Shown in pieces: positions 1-6,806 of a stretch of 7,437 nt of DNA. Made by a program: the position numbers and the translations under genes. Location: contig JAQVID010000137.1 in the NCBI GenBank assembly GCA_028695865.1, positions 1-7,437 on the forward strand. Reading direction: 5' to 3'. Position 1 is the stretch's first letter. The number at the start of each line of letters is the position of its first letter. The DNA is from Thermoguttaceae bacterium (GTDB lineage Bacteria; Planctomycetota; Planctomycetia; Pirellulales; Thermoguttaceae). The notes beneath the pieces are model-generated. The model was not told the origin of the DNA and made no database searches. It saw nothing but the letters and a program-made list of their open reading frames with translations.

Positions 1-480
1 GTCTCGGACGGTCAGGACAAGAGCGCGCGGAAGCTCGACATAAGTCCTCTTCCTCGTTCTTCCGCTCCGGGATCTCCGCAAAATCTTCCTGAACCTCAAC
101 AGGAGCCGCCCGGCGCAACAAAGAGTTTTTCACCCTCCGCGACCCCGGATGAATCTGCTGCCCCGCGTATCGTTGAAGAGCCCGACGCCAAGGCAACTTT
201 GGCTGCGATCCCTTACGCTGTTTTCAATGAGTCGTATGACCATCCTTTACGTATCTACCGAAAGAATCCCATTCGTGAAGATTGTGATTACATTGCGGAT
301 ATCATTACCTTGCTTCCGCGTGGTACGTATTCTTTTGGAAAACCCGGCGACGATGTTCATGATATTTACATTCAAAAGTCTACGGACGATTGGGCTCGTT
401 ATAAACTGCATGAGACCAAAATGATTGGCTTTTCTTACGATGCCGAAAAATTCCGTTGGGATGCATCTTATACCAAATAG
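1..480 (+). CDS. Unrecognised protein, C-terminal part (5' end outside window)
   Basis: The frame is open from the first base to a TAG at 478-480 and gives 159 residues; the start lies outside the window. I do not recognise the family. The first 60 or so residues are rich in Pro, Ser, Ala and Glu (for example LPEPQQEPPG and SFSPSATPDESAAP), which looks like a disordered linker. The remaining 95 or so residues, from about AIPYAVFNESYDHPLRIYR, are rich in aromatic and charged residues and look folded. They include the stretch IADIITLLPRGTYSFG and end in FRWDASYTK. No transmembrane segment or cysteine pair is visible. The linker before a small terminal domain would suit a modular or envelope-associated protein, but that is inference. 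It is convergent with trxB. An internal TTG at 199 could also open the frame, but the upstream codons look coding and are uninterrupted. Confidence 0.7.
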   Translation, partial: VSDGQDKSARKLDISPLPRSSAPGSPQNLPEPQQEPPGATKSFSPSATPDESAAPRIVEEPDAKATLAAIPYAVFNESYDHPLRIYRKNPIREDCDYIADIITLLPRGTYSFGKPGDDVHDIYIQKSTDDWARYKLHETKMIGFSYDAEKFRWDASYTK

Positions 481-560
481 TTTTCGCTGAAGATATCCGA
501 AAGAGAAAAATCCGGTTCACTGGGGCGCGATTTATTCGATTGTTTGGATAAACTGAACAA

Positions 561-590
561 GCCTGAATCTCGACAGGGCGGGAATTTTTT
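561..590 (+). terminator. Weak terminator candidate after the first gene
   Basis: A short imperfect stem (CCTG at 562-565 with CAGG at 574-577) is followed by GCGGGAA and a run of six T at 585-590. It lies about 80 bases downstream of the stop at 480. The stem is only 4-5 pairs and the T run is offset by several bases, so this is a poor match to an intrinsic terminator. Confidence 0.2.
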
Positions 591-600
591 GGGGATCGCT

Positions 601-628
601 ACAGGGCACGGCAGACGCCAAGCCCTGT
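601..628. terminator. Hairpin between convergent genes (inner)
   Basis: ACAGGGC (601-607) pairs with GCCCTGT (622-628). Inside, after a 2x2 internal loop, GGC (610-612) pairs with GCC (617-619) around a four-base loop. The structure can form in transcripts of either strand. Neither side carries a proper U tract. It could therefore be a Rho-assisted 3' end or an RNA-stabilising hairpin for trxB or for the convergent gene, not a textbook intrinsic terminator. Confidence 0.4.
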
Positions 629-632
629 TCAC

Positions 633-688
633 CGCGTGGAAACCGTAACCGGTTAATTCGTCCTCTGTGCGGAAAATCGTTCCACGCG
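633..688. repeat. 9-bp inverted repeat just 3' of trxB
   Basis: CGCGTGGAA (633-641) and TTCCACGCG (680-688) are perfect inverted copies separated by 38 bases. The spacer contains a 10-bp palindrome, TAACCGGTTA (646-655). In the trxB transcript this would form a long stem-loop beginning about 14 bases after the stop codon. It would be followed, four bases later, by the 601-628 hairpin. The function is unknown; a transcript 3'-end structure is the simplest reading. Confidence 0.4.
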
Positions 689-702
689 TGTAATCTTGCG
701 TC

Positions 703-1752
703 TCACTCCTGGGCGGCGAGAAAACGCTCGGCGTCGAGTGCGGCCATGCAACCGGTACCCGCGGCGGTAATCGCCTGCTTATAATAATCATCGGCAACAT
801 CGCCTGCCGTGAAGACACCCGCAACACTCGTATTTGTTCGGAAAGGAACCGGTCGCTTAATAAAACCTTTTTCCGTAAGTTCAAGCTGTCCGGCCAAAAA
901 CTTCGTGTTCGGTGTATGCCCTATGGCCATGAAGACGCCCGCGGCTTCAAGTGTGATTGTCTCAAGTCCGACGGTACTGCCAAGCGTCATTCCGGTCACG
1001 CCGTCCTTGTCATTGCCCAGAATTTCCAAAGGAACGCGATTCCAGACGATTTCAATTTTCGGATTCTTTTCGGCACGGTGTGCCATTGCTTTTGAAGCGC
1101 GAAGCTTGTCGCGGCGGTGTACCAGATAAACCTTACTTGCGAATTTTGTCAAATACTGAGCTTCTTCCACCGCCGAATCGCCTCCGCCGATAACGACAAG
1201 CGGCTTGTTCCTGAAGCGGGGTAAAGCGCCGTCGCACACAGCACAGGCACTCACGCCCCGATTTTTATATCGCGTTTCGGATTCCAGACCAAGATAATTG
1301 GCCGAGGCGCCCGTGGCAATAATTACGCTTCGGGCAAAATGCTCCTTGCCTTGCGAATCAATAAGAACAAAAGGACAGACGCTGAAATCGACCTTTGAAA
1401 CGTCGTCCGAGATGATCCGCGTTCCAAAGTTCAACGCCTGTTTACGCATGAGTTCGACGAGTTCCGGGCCGGAAATACATTTACCATCGTTTGGCATGAG
1501 CATACCGGACCGCTCCTCATCCAGAGCACTCTCCAAAAAACCGGCAACATTACCGAACGGAAAGCCGGGATAATTCTCGACCTCGGTCGTCATGGAGAGC
1601 TGCCCCATGGGAAGCGTTCCGGCGGCCTGATTTTCCGCCGTCACGGCCCCTTCAAAGACAAGCGGGTCCAGATGAGCACGCGAGGCGTAAATCGCCGAGG
1701 TCCAACCGGCAGGGCCGCTTCCAACCACGATAACGTTTTCAATTGAGTCCAT
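703..1752 (-). CDS. trxB: Thioredoxin reductase (NADPH), FAD-dependent
   Basis: The product is a 349-residue cytoplasmic flavoprotein that passes electrons from NADPH through FAD and a redox-active disulfide to thioredoxin. Visible motifs in order are: GSGPAG (11-16), the FAD dinucleotide-binding loop; the stretch TTEVENYPGFP (about 55-65), typical of the family; CAVC (170-173), the redox disulfide; GGGDSA (189-194), the NADPH fold; HRRDKLRAS (212-220), the usual 2'-phosphate-binding arginine region; and GDVAD (318-322) with a C-terminal FAD contact region. It is about 30 residues longer than the E. coli enzyme. The extra length lies in the first FAD segment (around residues 35-50 and 72-93), a pattern I associate with planctomycetes. 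The ATG at 1752 has AGGA only four bases upstream, and the FAD loop sits at the usual distance from it. The gene is downstream of metG in the same direction but 313 bases away, so it is probably transcribed separately. Confidence 0.96.
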   Translation of the reverse strand: MDSIENVIVVGSGPAGWTSAIYASRAHLDPLVFEGAVTAENQAAGTLPMGQLSMTTEVENYPGFPFGNVAGFLESALDEERSGMLMPNDGKCISGPELVELMRKQALNFGTRIISDDVSKVDFSVCPFVLIDSQGKEHFARSVIIATGASANYLGLESETRYKNRGVSACAVCDGALPRFRNKPLVVIGGGDSAVEEAQYLTKFASKVYLVHRRDKLRASKAMAHRAEKNPKIEIVWNRVPLEILGNDKDGVTGMTLGSTVGLETITLEAAGVFMAIGHTPNTKFLAGQLELTEKGFIKRPVPFRTNTSVAGVFTAGDVADDYYKQAITAAGTGCMAALDAERFLAAQE

Positions 1753-1899
1753 TTTGTCCTGTCTTTCTTTTTGTTCTTTTACTACCGATTGTCCGTTCCA
1801 AGTGATTCATTCCCCATTTGCCTTAAGAAAACGGGGGGCAGGCCGCACAACGCGAAAAATAAAGTCAAGTCGCGTGATCAGGCCATGCCTCCATCATGG

Positions 1900-1929
1900 G
1901 TTCTACAAGCGAAACAGACCAACGGTAAA
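1900..1929 (-). promoter_or_regulatory. Weak promoter candidate for trxB
   Basis: Reading the minus strand, TTTACC (1924-1929) and TAGAAC (1900-1905) each match the sigma-70 consensus at four of six bases and are separated by 18 bases. Transcription from here would give a leader of roughly 140 bases. Better matches were not found in the gap, so this is only a candidate. Confidence 0.2.
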
Positions 1930-2001
1930 AAGCGGAATTTTTTTCATGACCTTACATTGAGATACTGATTTCACTTGCATTCCAGTCACCCGATACAACG
2001 A

Positions 2002-2029
2002 TTCCCCGATTGCGGGAGACAACGGGGAA
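2002..2029 (-). terminator. Hairpin downstream of metG, terminator-like without U tract
   Basis: TTCCCCG (2002-2008) pairs with CGGGGAA (2023-2029). The stem continues past a single bulged base with TTG (2010-2012) and CAA (2020-2022), closing a seven-base loop. It begins about 36 bases after the metG stop. No run of U follows on the minus strand, so if it marks a transcript end it probably needs Rho or acts as a barrier to 3' exonucleases. Confidence 0.4.
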
Positions 2030-2065
2030 ACGGTCGGGAAAAATGAAACGCCGGCCGCGTCGAGA

Positions 2066-4192
2066 TTAGTGCAGACGCATGCCCGGCTTGGCTCCTTCGT
2101 CGGGGAACGTTAAAAAGACATCCGGTCCGCCGGGACCTGACGCAACGACCATCCCTTCACTTAAGCCGAATTTCATTTGCCGGGGCTGTGAATTCGCAAC
2201 GAAAATAACAAGTCGGCCAACGAGCTTTTCCGGCTCGGGATAAGCCGCTTTGATTCCCGCGAAAACCTGACGCGTATGACCTCCACCGAGCGATATCTTC
2301 AGTTTGAGAAGCTTGCGTGCTTCTTTAACCTGTTCGGCCTGGACAATGCGTCCGACACGCAAATCGACTTTGGTGAAATCATCGATAGTGATCGTTTCGG
2401 ACATTGGCTCATCAATCAGCATTTGACCGGAGTCTTTCCACTGATCGTCACAGACGCCTGCGGCATCGGCTTGAACTTGTTCTTCCCCGGCTTGTACCCG
2501 GGATGCTTCTTCCAATTGTTTCGTTTCTTCTATCATTGCTTCAATACCTTCTTTAGGAACTCGGGTCATCATATATTTGTATTCATTGACGTTCGAACCA
2601 ACAAGGGGCTTTTCGACATCGGACCACGAAGTAATCGGACTGCCGAGAAGCTCTTCTGTCTGCCGCGCAAGTGTCGGGAGAATCGGCGATAGATATACGA
2701 CGATCTGTCGGAACAGATTCAAACCGACGGTCACGCTGTCGCGCAGACGGGCAAAGAGTTCGTCTTTCGCGGCTGGATCGGCTTGCGGATCTTTATCGAG
2801 CGCTGCCCATTGTTTGCGCAGTGTCCAAGGGGCCATCTCTTCAATATATTTGTTCGCGCGGAAACCACATTCGAGAATCGATCGCAGTGCCTTGCCATAG
2901 TCGCATTGCTCAAACGCTTCGGCAATCGTTTCAGACTGGGCAACCGCCTGCGCAAATAATCCACCGTCGTCCGGATAGACTTCTGCCAGACCGGTCAAAT
3001 TCGCGAACTTCGCCGTTCTGCTTGCTATATTAACGATATTGCCCACCAGGTCGGCATTCACTTTCGCTTCCATTTCGGCCAAATTCAAATCCAGATCGTC
3101 TACATGACTACTCGTTTTGGACGCGAAGAAATATCGCAAATACGCCGGGTCGAGGTGATTCAGGTAAGTACGCGCCAAGACGAACGTTCCTTTCGACTTG
3201 GACATTTTTTCGCCGTCGACCGTCAAAAATCCATGAATATGGACTTTCCGCGGAAGCGTGAAACCGGCCATTTTGAGCATCGCCGGCCAGAAGAGTGTGT
3301 GAAAATAACAGATGTCCTTCCCAATAAAATGATGTATTTCAACGTCAGGATTCTTCCACCAGTCTTCAATATTTTCACCATGCTTCTGGCACCATTGGAG
3401 AGTGGAACCGATATACCCGATCGGCGCGTCGAACCATACATACCAATAATTGCCGGGCGAGTCTGGAATCTCAAAGCCGAAATAGGGAGCCGGACGCGAA
3501 ACGTCCCAAGCATACAAGGGATCACACAAAAACTGGCCTTTGAGGAAATTGGCGACTTCGTTTTGCAGTGCTCCTGAATGTTCTACCCAATCGGCAAGAA
3601 ATTCATGAAGCTTTTCCACTTCGACAAACAGGTGTTTCGATTTACGCAGTTCAGGCGTTGTTCCCGAAATAGCGCTTTTGGGATCAATCAAATCGGTTGC
3701 CGAATAAGTCGCTCCGCACTCGCAGTTATCACCATACTGATCGGTCTTGCCGCACTTCGGACAGGTACCACGAATATAACGATCAGCCAGAAAACGCTTT
3801 GCTTCCGGATCGTAGTACTGCTCAATTTCTTTTTCGACGACGAGTCCGGCCTTGCGAATTGCTTTCCAGATTTCGTCGCAAAAACGAAATGTCTCTGGCG
3901 TGTTCGTACTGCCGTAGTTGTCGAACTCGATTCCGAAATCGGCAAAATCTTTCTGATGGTCCTGGCTCACCGCGGCTATAAACTCTTCGGGAGTAATCTT
4001 TTTTTTGTCCGCCGCAATGGTAATGGCCGCCCCATGGGTATCATCCGCGCAAAAATAAAGGCAGCGATTCCCACGTAGTTTCTGGAAACGAACCCACACA
4101 TCGGTCTGTATATACTCGACCAGGTGCCCGATGTGAATCTGCCCGTTGGCATAGGGCAAGGCACTGGTTACAAGAATTTTTCGTTCACTCAC
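2066..4192 (-). CDS. metG: Methionyl-tRNA synthetase with C-terminal tRNA-binding domain
   Basis: The product, 708 residues from the GTG at 4192, charges tRNA-Met with methionine in the cytoplasm. It is a class I synthetase of the E. coli type. The HIGH signature is at residues 20-23 within PYANGQIHIGHL. A zinc knuckle lies at 144-159 (C144, C147, C157, C159), and KMSKS is at 329-333 within GEKMSKSKGT. The helical anticodon-binding domain spans about 370-540 and includes the conserved MAPW at 453-456. A Glu/Gln/Ala-rich linker follows, then an EMAPII/Arc1p-like tRNA-binding domain (about 600-708, with FTKVDLRVGRI and GLSEGMVVA) that usually mediates dimerisation. The frame continues upstream to 4309, but I prefer the GTG: it has AAAGGAG eight bases upstream, follows directly on a good promoter, and starts the protein at SERKILVTSALPYANG as in the family. 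The second half of the knuckle is C-x-C instead of the usual C-x2-C. Confidence 0.96.
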   Translation of the reverse strand: MSERKILVTSALPYANGQIHIGHLVEYIQTDVWVRFQKLRGNRCLYFCADDTHGAAITIAADKKKITPEEFIAAVSQDHQKDFADFGIEFDNYGSTNTPETFRFCDEIWKAIRKAGLVVEKEIEQYYDPEAKRFLADRYIRGTCPKCGKTDQYGDNCECGATYSATDLIDPKSAISGTTPELRKSKHLFVEVEKLHEFLADWVEHSGALQNEVANFLKGQFLCDPLYAWDVSRPAPYFGFEIPDSPGNYWYVWFDAPIGYIGSTLQWCQKHGENIEDWWKNPDVEIHHFIGKDICYFHTLFWPAMLKMAGFTLPRKVHIHGFLTVDGEKMSKSKGTFVLARTYLNHLDPAYLRYFFASKTSSHVDDLDLNLAEMEAKVNADLVGNIVNIASRTAKFANLTGLAEVYPDDGGLFAQAVAQSETIAEAFEQCDYGKALRSILECGFRANKYIEEMAPWTLRKQWAALDKDPQADPAAKDELFARLRDSVTVGLNLFRQIVVYLSPILPTLARQTEELLGSPITSWSDVEKPLVGSNVNEYKYMMTRVPKEGIEAMIEETKQLEEASRVQAGEEQVQADAAGVCDDQWKDSGQMLIDEPMSETITIDDFTKVDLRVGRIVQAEQVKEARKLLKLKISLGGGHTRQVFAGIKAAYPEPEKLVGRLVIFVANSQPRQMKFGLSEGMVVASGPGGPDVFLTFPDEGAKPGMRLH

Positions 4193-4200
4193 TGGATGTA

Positions 4201-4207
4201 CTCCTTT
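4201..4207 (-). promoter_or_regulatory. Ribosome binding site deciding the metG start
   Basis: AAAGGAG on the minus strand lies eight bases before the GTG at 4192. This is the strongest Shine-Dalgarno match in the region. It supports the GTG start over the ATG at 4309, which would add 39 residues not expected in MetRS. Confidence 0.75.
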
Positions 4208-4236
4208 CAATAGGGAGAAAGTAAGACTGTTATTGT

Positions 4237-4264
4237 ATTCTACATGCGGCGTTCCAGGCGTCAA
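4237..4264 (-). promoter_or_regulatory. Sigma-70-like promoter of metG
   Basis: On the minus strand, TTGACG (4259-4264) and TAGAAT (4237-4242) each match the consensus at five of six bases with a 16-base spacer. Transcription would start near 4230, giving a leader of just under 40 bases that contains the AAAGGAG site. This places the longer open frame's ATG (4309) upstream of the transcript start and makes metG a separate transcription unit from the fab genes, at least in part. Confidence 0.6.
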
Positions 4265-4383
4265 GGAGTCCCAAAAGTTGAGAATAAGCCAAAGAATGGC
4301 GCGCGTCATATACGTGGATATTGTACAGACAATTTTTACTCAATGAGGTGATTCACAACTCGTTTGTTTATGCACAAGCCGTT

Positions 4384-5478
4384 TCATCGCTTTAGGGCAT
4401 TTTGTTTCACCACGTTGTCCGCTTGTGTTGTCTGGATCGCCTGAACCATCACCAAAACATTACAGAACAATGTTTTGCTGTTGAAGACGTTTGAAAGCGA
4501 GAAATCTCCGTCGTTTTCCCCGGAAAAGAGCAAGGGGAACATGCCCAAATCAAGCAGCAATACTTGTTCGACCGGAAAGGAAAGCTTCTCTTGACGCTCG
4601 CAATGGAGTATTTGCGGCAGTTCAACGGCAAGCGATTGTTGTGGAGCGTTTGAAGGCGAAATTTTTAAATGAATGGGATACATTTTCGACACGACCGTCG
4701 ATTCGCCGCGAAACAGAATTTCAATCTGCTGATCATTTGTCGATTTCATGATGGTTGTTTCGAATCGATACCCTTCGTCGATGGAGCCTTTATCAACGAT
4801 ATAACCGACTTTGTCTTTCGAAGAAGCAAGGTAGTCGCGTATGTATGTTTTGACCGGCGGAGCGTACACCCAACCGAAAGATTCGCCGTGTGCGACAGTA
4901 TCGCGCGCAACGTTGAGTTCGCGAAAATCTGAACGGGCGGCAAGTTCCGTGGCAATTTTTACCGCGTCTTCACGAGTGGCAAGCCATCCTTGAACGTCGC
5001 TTGCTTTCACAGGGTAAGGGCGCACTTTATCGGCGACTTTGGCTCGCCAGTCCGGCAACCGCGTCGTCATGATGCGCACGGAAAAAAGCGAGTCCTTCTT
5101 TTGGGAGTCTGCGAATCGATCAATAACATTGGATACGTACTGCTGAACCTTGGGGGTATGGTAGACATAAAGATTTTCGCGAGTCGCGTTGAGAAACCCA
5201 AACGGCTTGCCATACCAGAATTTTTGCGTTGTATCGGCAAGTATCCAATTGAGGATCGTACGTTGGGGAACCTGAACTTCAGGAAAACGAGAGGTATAAG
5301 ACGCAATATCGTAAGATACCCAGATTTGTCCTGATTCATTCGGGAGCGGAACAGTCCCTTTGACAAATTTTACGTTTTTCGGACCGGCAAAATCACTGGG
5401 CGATTGAGCGGACAACTCAATCGTATGCAATAAAAAAACAGAAATAAAACAGACAATCCCTAAAACGAAATTCTTCAC
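4384..5478 (-). CDS. Secreted protein of unknown function, possibly secretin-like fold
   Basis: The frame gives 364 residues from a GTG at 5478, chosen because AAGGAG lies six bases upstream and a signal peptide begins at once. The longer frame to 5538 abuts fabF and has no such site. Residues 1-24 are a signal peptide: a Lys near the start, a hydrophobic core of about 17 residues, and ELSA before QS as a signal peptidase I site. I do not recognise the family with certainty. Residues 51-122 (SYDIASYTSRFPEVQVPQ, then NLYVYHTPKVQQYVSNVIDR) resemble the small alpha/beta ring-building domain that precedes a secretin core. The part after GYRFETTIMKS (about 236-347) runs as alternating beta strands, with VELPQI followed by FPVEQVLLLDLG. 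This recalls the late secretin sequence 'vPqi...dGqtlvlGG' but lacks the glycines. From memory, planctomycetes encode similar secreted proteins. It could be a periplasmic or envelope protein, not a functional pore. It follows fabF by 60 bases and may be co-transcribed. Confidence 0.8.
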   Translation of the reverse strand: MKNFVLGIVCFISVFLLHTIELSAQSPSDFAGPKNVKFVKGTVPLPNESGQIWVSYDIASYTSRFPEVQVPQRTILNWILADTTQKFWYGKPFGFLNATRENLYVYHTPKVQQYVSNVIDRFADSQKKDSLFSVRIMTTRLPDWRAKVADKVRPYPVKASDVQGWLATREDAVKIATELAARSDFRELNVARDTVAHGESFGWVYAPPVKTYIRDYLASSKDKVGYIVDKGSIDEGYRFETTIMKSTNDQQIEILFRGESTVVSKMYPIHLKISPSNAPQQSLAVELPQILHCERQEKLSFPVEQVLLLDLGMFPLLFSGENDGDFSLSNVFNSKTLFCNVLVMVQAIQTTQADNVVKQNALKR

Positions 5479-5484
5479 GACACA

Positions 5485-5490
5485 CTCCTT
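5485..5490 (-). promoter_or_regulatory. Ribosome binding site deciding the start of the secreted protein
   Basis: AAGGAG on the minus strand lies six bases before the GTG at 5478. It sets the start immediately before the signal peptide and removes the 20 upstream residues that the longest frame would add. Confidence 0.7.
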
Positions 5491-5538
5491 GTTCGGTGGT
5501 CGCTTCGGTTCAATTCCGTATGGTCCGCAAGAAGTCAA

Positions 5539-6780
5539 TTAGTCCTGGAAACGACCTACGGCAATACAGGCGTTGTGTCCGCCGAAACCGAAACTGTTTG
5601 ACATAATTCGATCGACCTTTTTTTCTCGGGCGACATTAGGAGTAAAATCCAGGTCGCAAAGCGGGTCAGGCTCTTCCAGATTGATTGTCGGGGGGATCAC
5701 GCCGTCCCGTATGGTAAGCAGCGAAAAAATCAGTTCGACCCCACCGCTTCCTCCGAGCAGATGACCTATCTCGCTTTTCGTACTGGAGATGGGAACCCGA
5801 TATGCCCAATCGCCAAAAGATCGCTTAATCGCGGCCGTTTCGGCGATGTCGCCCAATATAGTACTTGTTCCATGGGCATTGATATAATCAATCTGTTCAG
5901 GACGCAAACCTGCTGTGCGAAGCGTGTCTTTCATTGCCCGGGCCGCGTGAATGCCTTCTTTGTCCGGCTGGGTAATATGTGAAGCGTCAGACGAGATACC
6001 GTAGCCGAGTACTTCACCCCAAATGGTTGCGCCACGGCGTTTGGCGTGCTCTAAATCTTCAAAGATCAGAATTCCTCCGCCTTCACCGATTACAAATCCG
6101 TCGCGATTTTTATCGAACGGACGACTGGCCACCTGGGGAGCGTCATTGCGTTCGGATAACGCGCGCATGGAACAAAAGCCGGCAATACCAAGTTGCGTAA
6201 CCGCCGACTCGGTTCCACCGGTAATCGCACAAGAGGCGTCGCCGTCTCGAATCATTTTATAGGCGTCGATCATGGCGTTATTAGCGCTGGCGCACGCGGT
6301 GGCGATTCCGTAAGTTGGCCCGGTGATTCCGTAGTACATGGAAACATGACCGGCGGCCGCGTTCAACATGATCTTCGGAATCGTATAAGGCGAAACACGA
6401 TTGGGACCACTGTCCCGAAGTTTGTCCTGTTGACGCTCAATTTCGCCCAGTCCGCCCACGCCGCACCCGATAATCACCGCAATATTTTCCGGTGCTTCCT
6501 TCGGGATTTCAAGCCCCGAATGTTTAACCGCGTCCATGGATGAAGCGAGTGCAAATTGCGTAAAGCGTTCAATCTTTTTCGCGTCTTTCGACGGAATATA
6601 ATCGTCTATATTGAAATCGAGACACTGCCCGGCGATACGGGAACGGAATACCGTGAAACACTCATCCGCGATTGTGTTGACACCGGAATCACCATTGCAA
6701 ATGTGGTACCAAACCTGATCAACTCGACAGCCAAGCGGTGTAACCAAACCGAATCCCGTAATGACGACGCGTCTTTTCAT
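5539..6780 (-). CDS. fabF: 3-oxoacyl-[acyl-carrier-protein] synthase II
   Basis: The product is 413 residues, the usual length of FabF. It catalyses the elongating condensation of malonyl-ACP with acyl-ACP in type II fatty acid synthesis in the cytoplasm. All catalytic positions are present and fall at the E. coli numbers: C163 in TACASAN, H303 in NAHGTST, K335 and H340 in STKSEIGHLLGG. The C-terminal glycine-rich turn reads NSFGFGGHN (395-403), a normal variant. The start is the ATG at 6780 (MKRRVVITGFGLVTPLG), with a weak AGG seven bases upstream. A TTG two codons earlier is open but sits directly against that AGG, so it is unlikely. It lies 26 bases after acpP, which supplies its substrate carrier, and the two are almost surely co-transcribed. 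The Cys-His-His set separates it from FabH, and the overall length and STKS motif favour FabF over FabB. Confidence 0.96.
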   Translation of the reverse strand: MKRRVVITGFGLVTPLGCRVDQVWYHICNGDSGVNTIADECFTVFRSRIAGQCLDFNIDDYIPSKDAKKIERFTQFALASSMDAVKHSGLEIPKEAPENIAVIIGCGVGGLGEIERQQDKLRDSGPNRVSPYTIPKIMLNAAAGHVSMYYGITGPTYGIATACASANNAMIDAYKMIRDGDASCAITGGTESAVTQLGIAGFCSMRALSERNDAPQVASRPFDKNRDGFVIGEGGGILIFEDLEHAKRRGATIWGEVLGYGISSDASHITQPDKEGIHAARAMKDTLRTAGLRPEQIDYINAHGTSTILGDIAETAAIKRSFGDWAYRVPISSTKSEIGHLLGGSGGVELIFSLLTIRDGVIPPTINLEEPDPLCDLDFTPNVAREKKVDRIMSNSFGFGGHNACIAVGRFQD

Positions 6781-6806
6781 GGACAAACCTGTGACGTGTT
6801 AATGAT

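Larger units (their letters stand above)
1753..2065 (-). other. 313-base intergenic region between metG and trxB
   Basis: This gap holds the metG 3' end and the trxB leader. I see a hairpin near the metG end (annotated separately), a weak promoter candidate (annotated separately) and a purine-rich stretch just before trxB. Short open frames on the plus strand (for example 1754-1960) have no convincing Shine-Dalgarno site and low-complexity composition, and I do not treat them as genes. No tRNA-like or riboswitch-like structure is evident to me. Confidence 0.5.

Noticed and set aside
468..884. Minus-strand open frame overlapping the end of trxB
   Set aside because: It overlaps the conserved C-terminus of TrxB in another frame and contains no recognisable domain.
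1881..1900. CCATG/CATGG inverted repeat in the trxB leader as an operator
   Set aside because: It has only five pairs with a seven-base loop and no nearby regulator gene; it is expected by chance in a gap of this length.
1754..1960. Short plus-strand open frames in the metG-trxB gap (also 1771-1968)
   Set aside because: They lack a Shine-Dalgarno site, overlap each other in different frames, and encode basic low-information peptides with no recognisable feature.
3578..4078. Long plus-strand open frame of 166 codons opposite metG
   Set aside because: It is entirely antisense to a well-supported MetRS frame and has no ribosome binding site or recognisable domain; it is a codon-use shadow.
4320..4337. 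Plus-strand hairpin ATTGT-ACAG-ACAAT followed by T residues, resembling an intrinsic terminator
   Set aside because: The stem is only five mostly A/T pairs and no plus-strand gene lies upstream for it to terminate.
5479..5538. TTGACT just after the fabF stop as a -35 box for the secreted protein
   Set aside because: The hexamer at the right distance, AATTGA, matches the -10 consensus at only two of six positions.
6784..6786. TTG two codons upstream as the fabF start
   Set aside because: It lies almost directly against the only Shine-Dalgarno-like bases, whereas the ATG at 6780 is at normal spacing and begins the protein as in the family.
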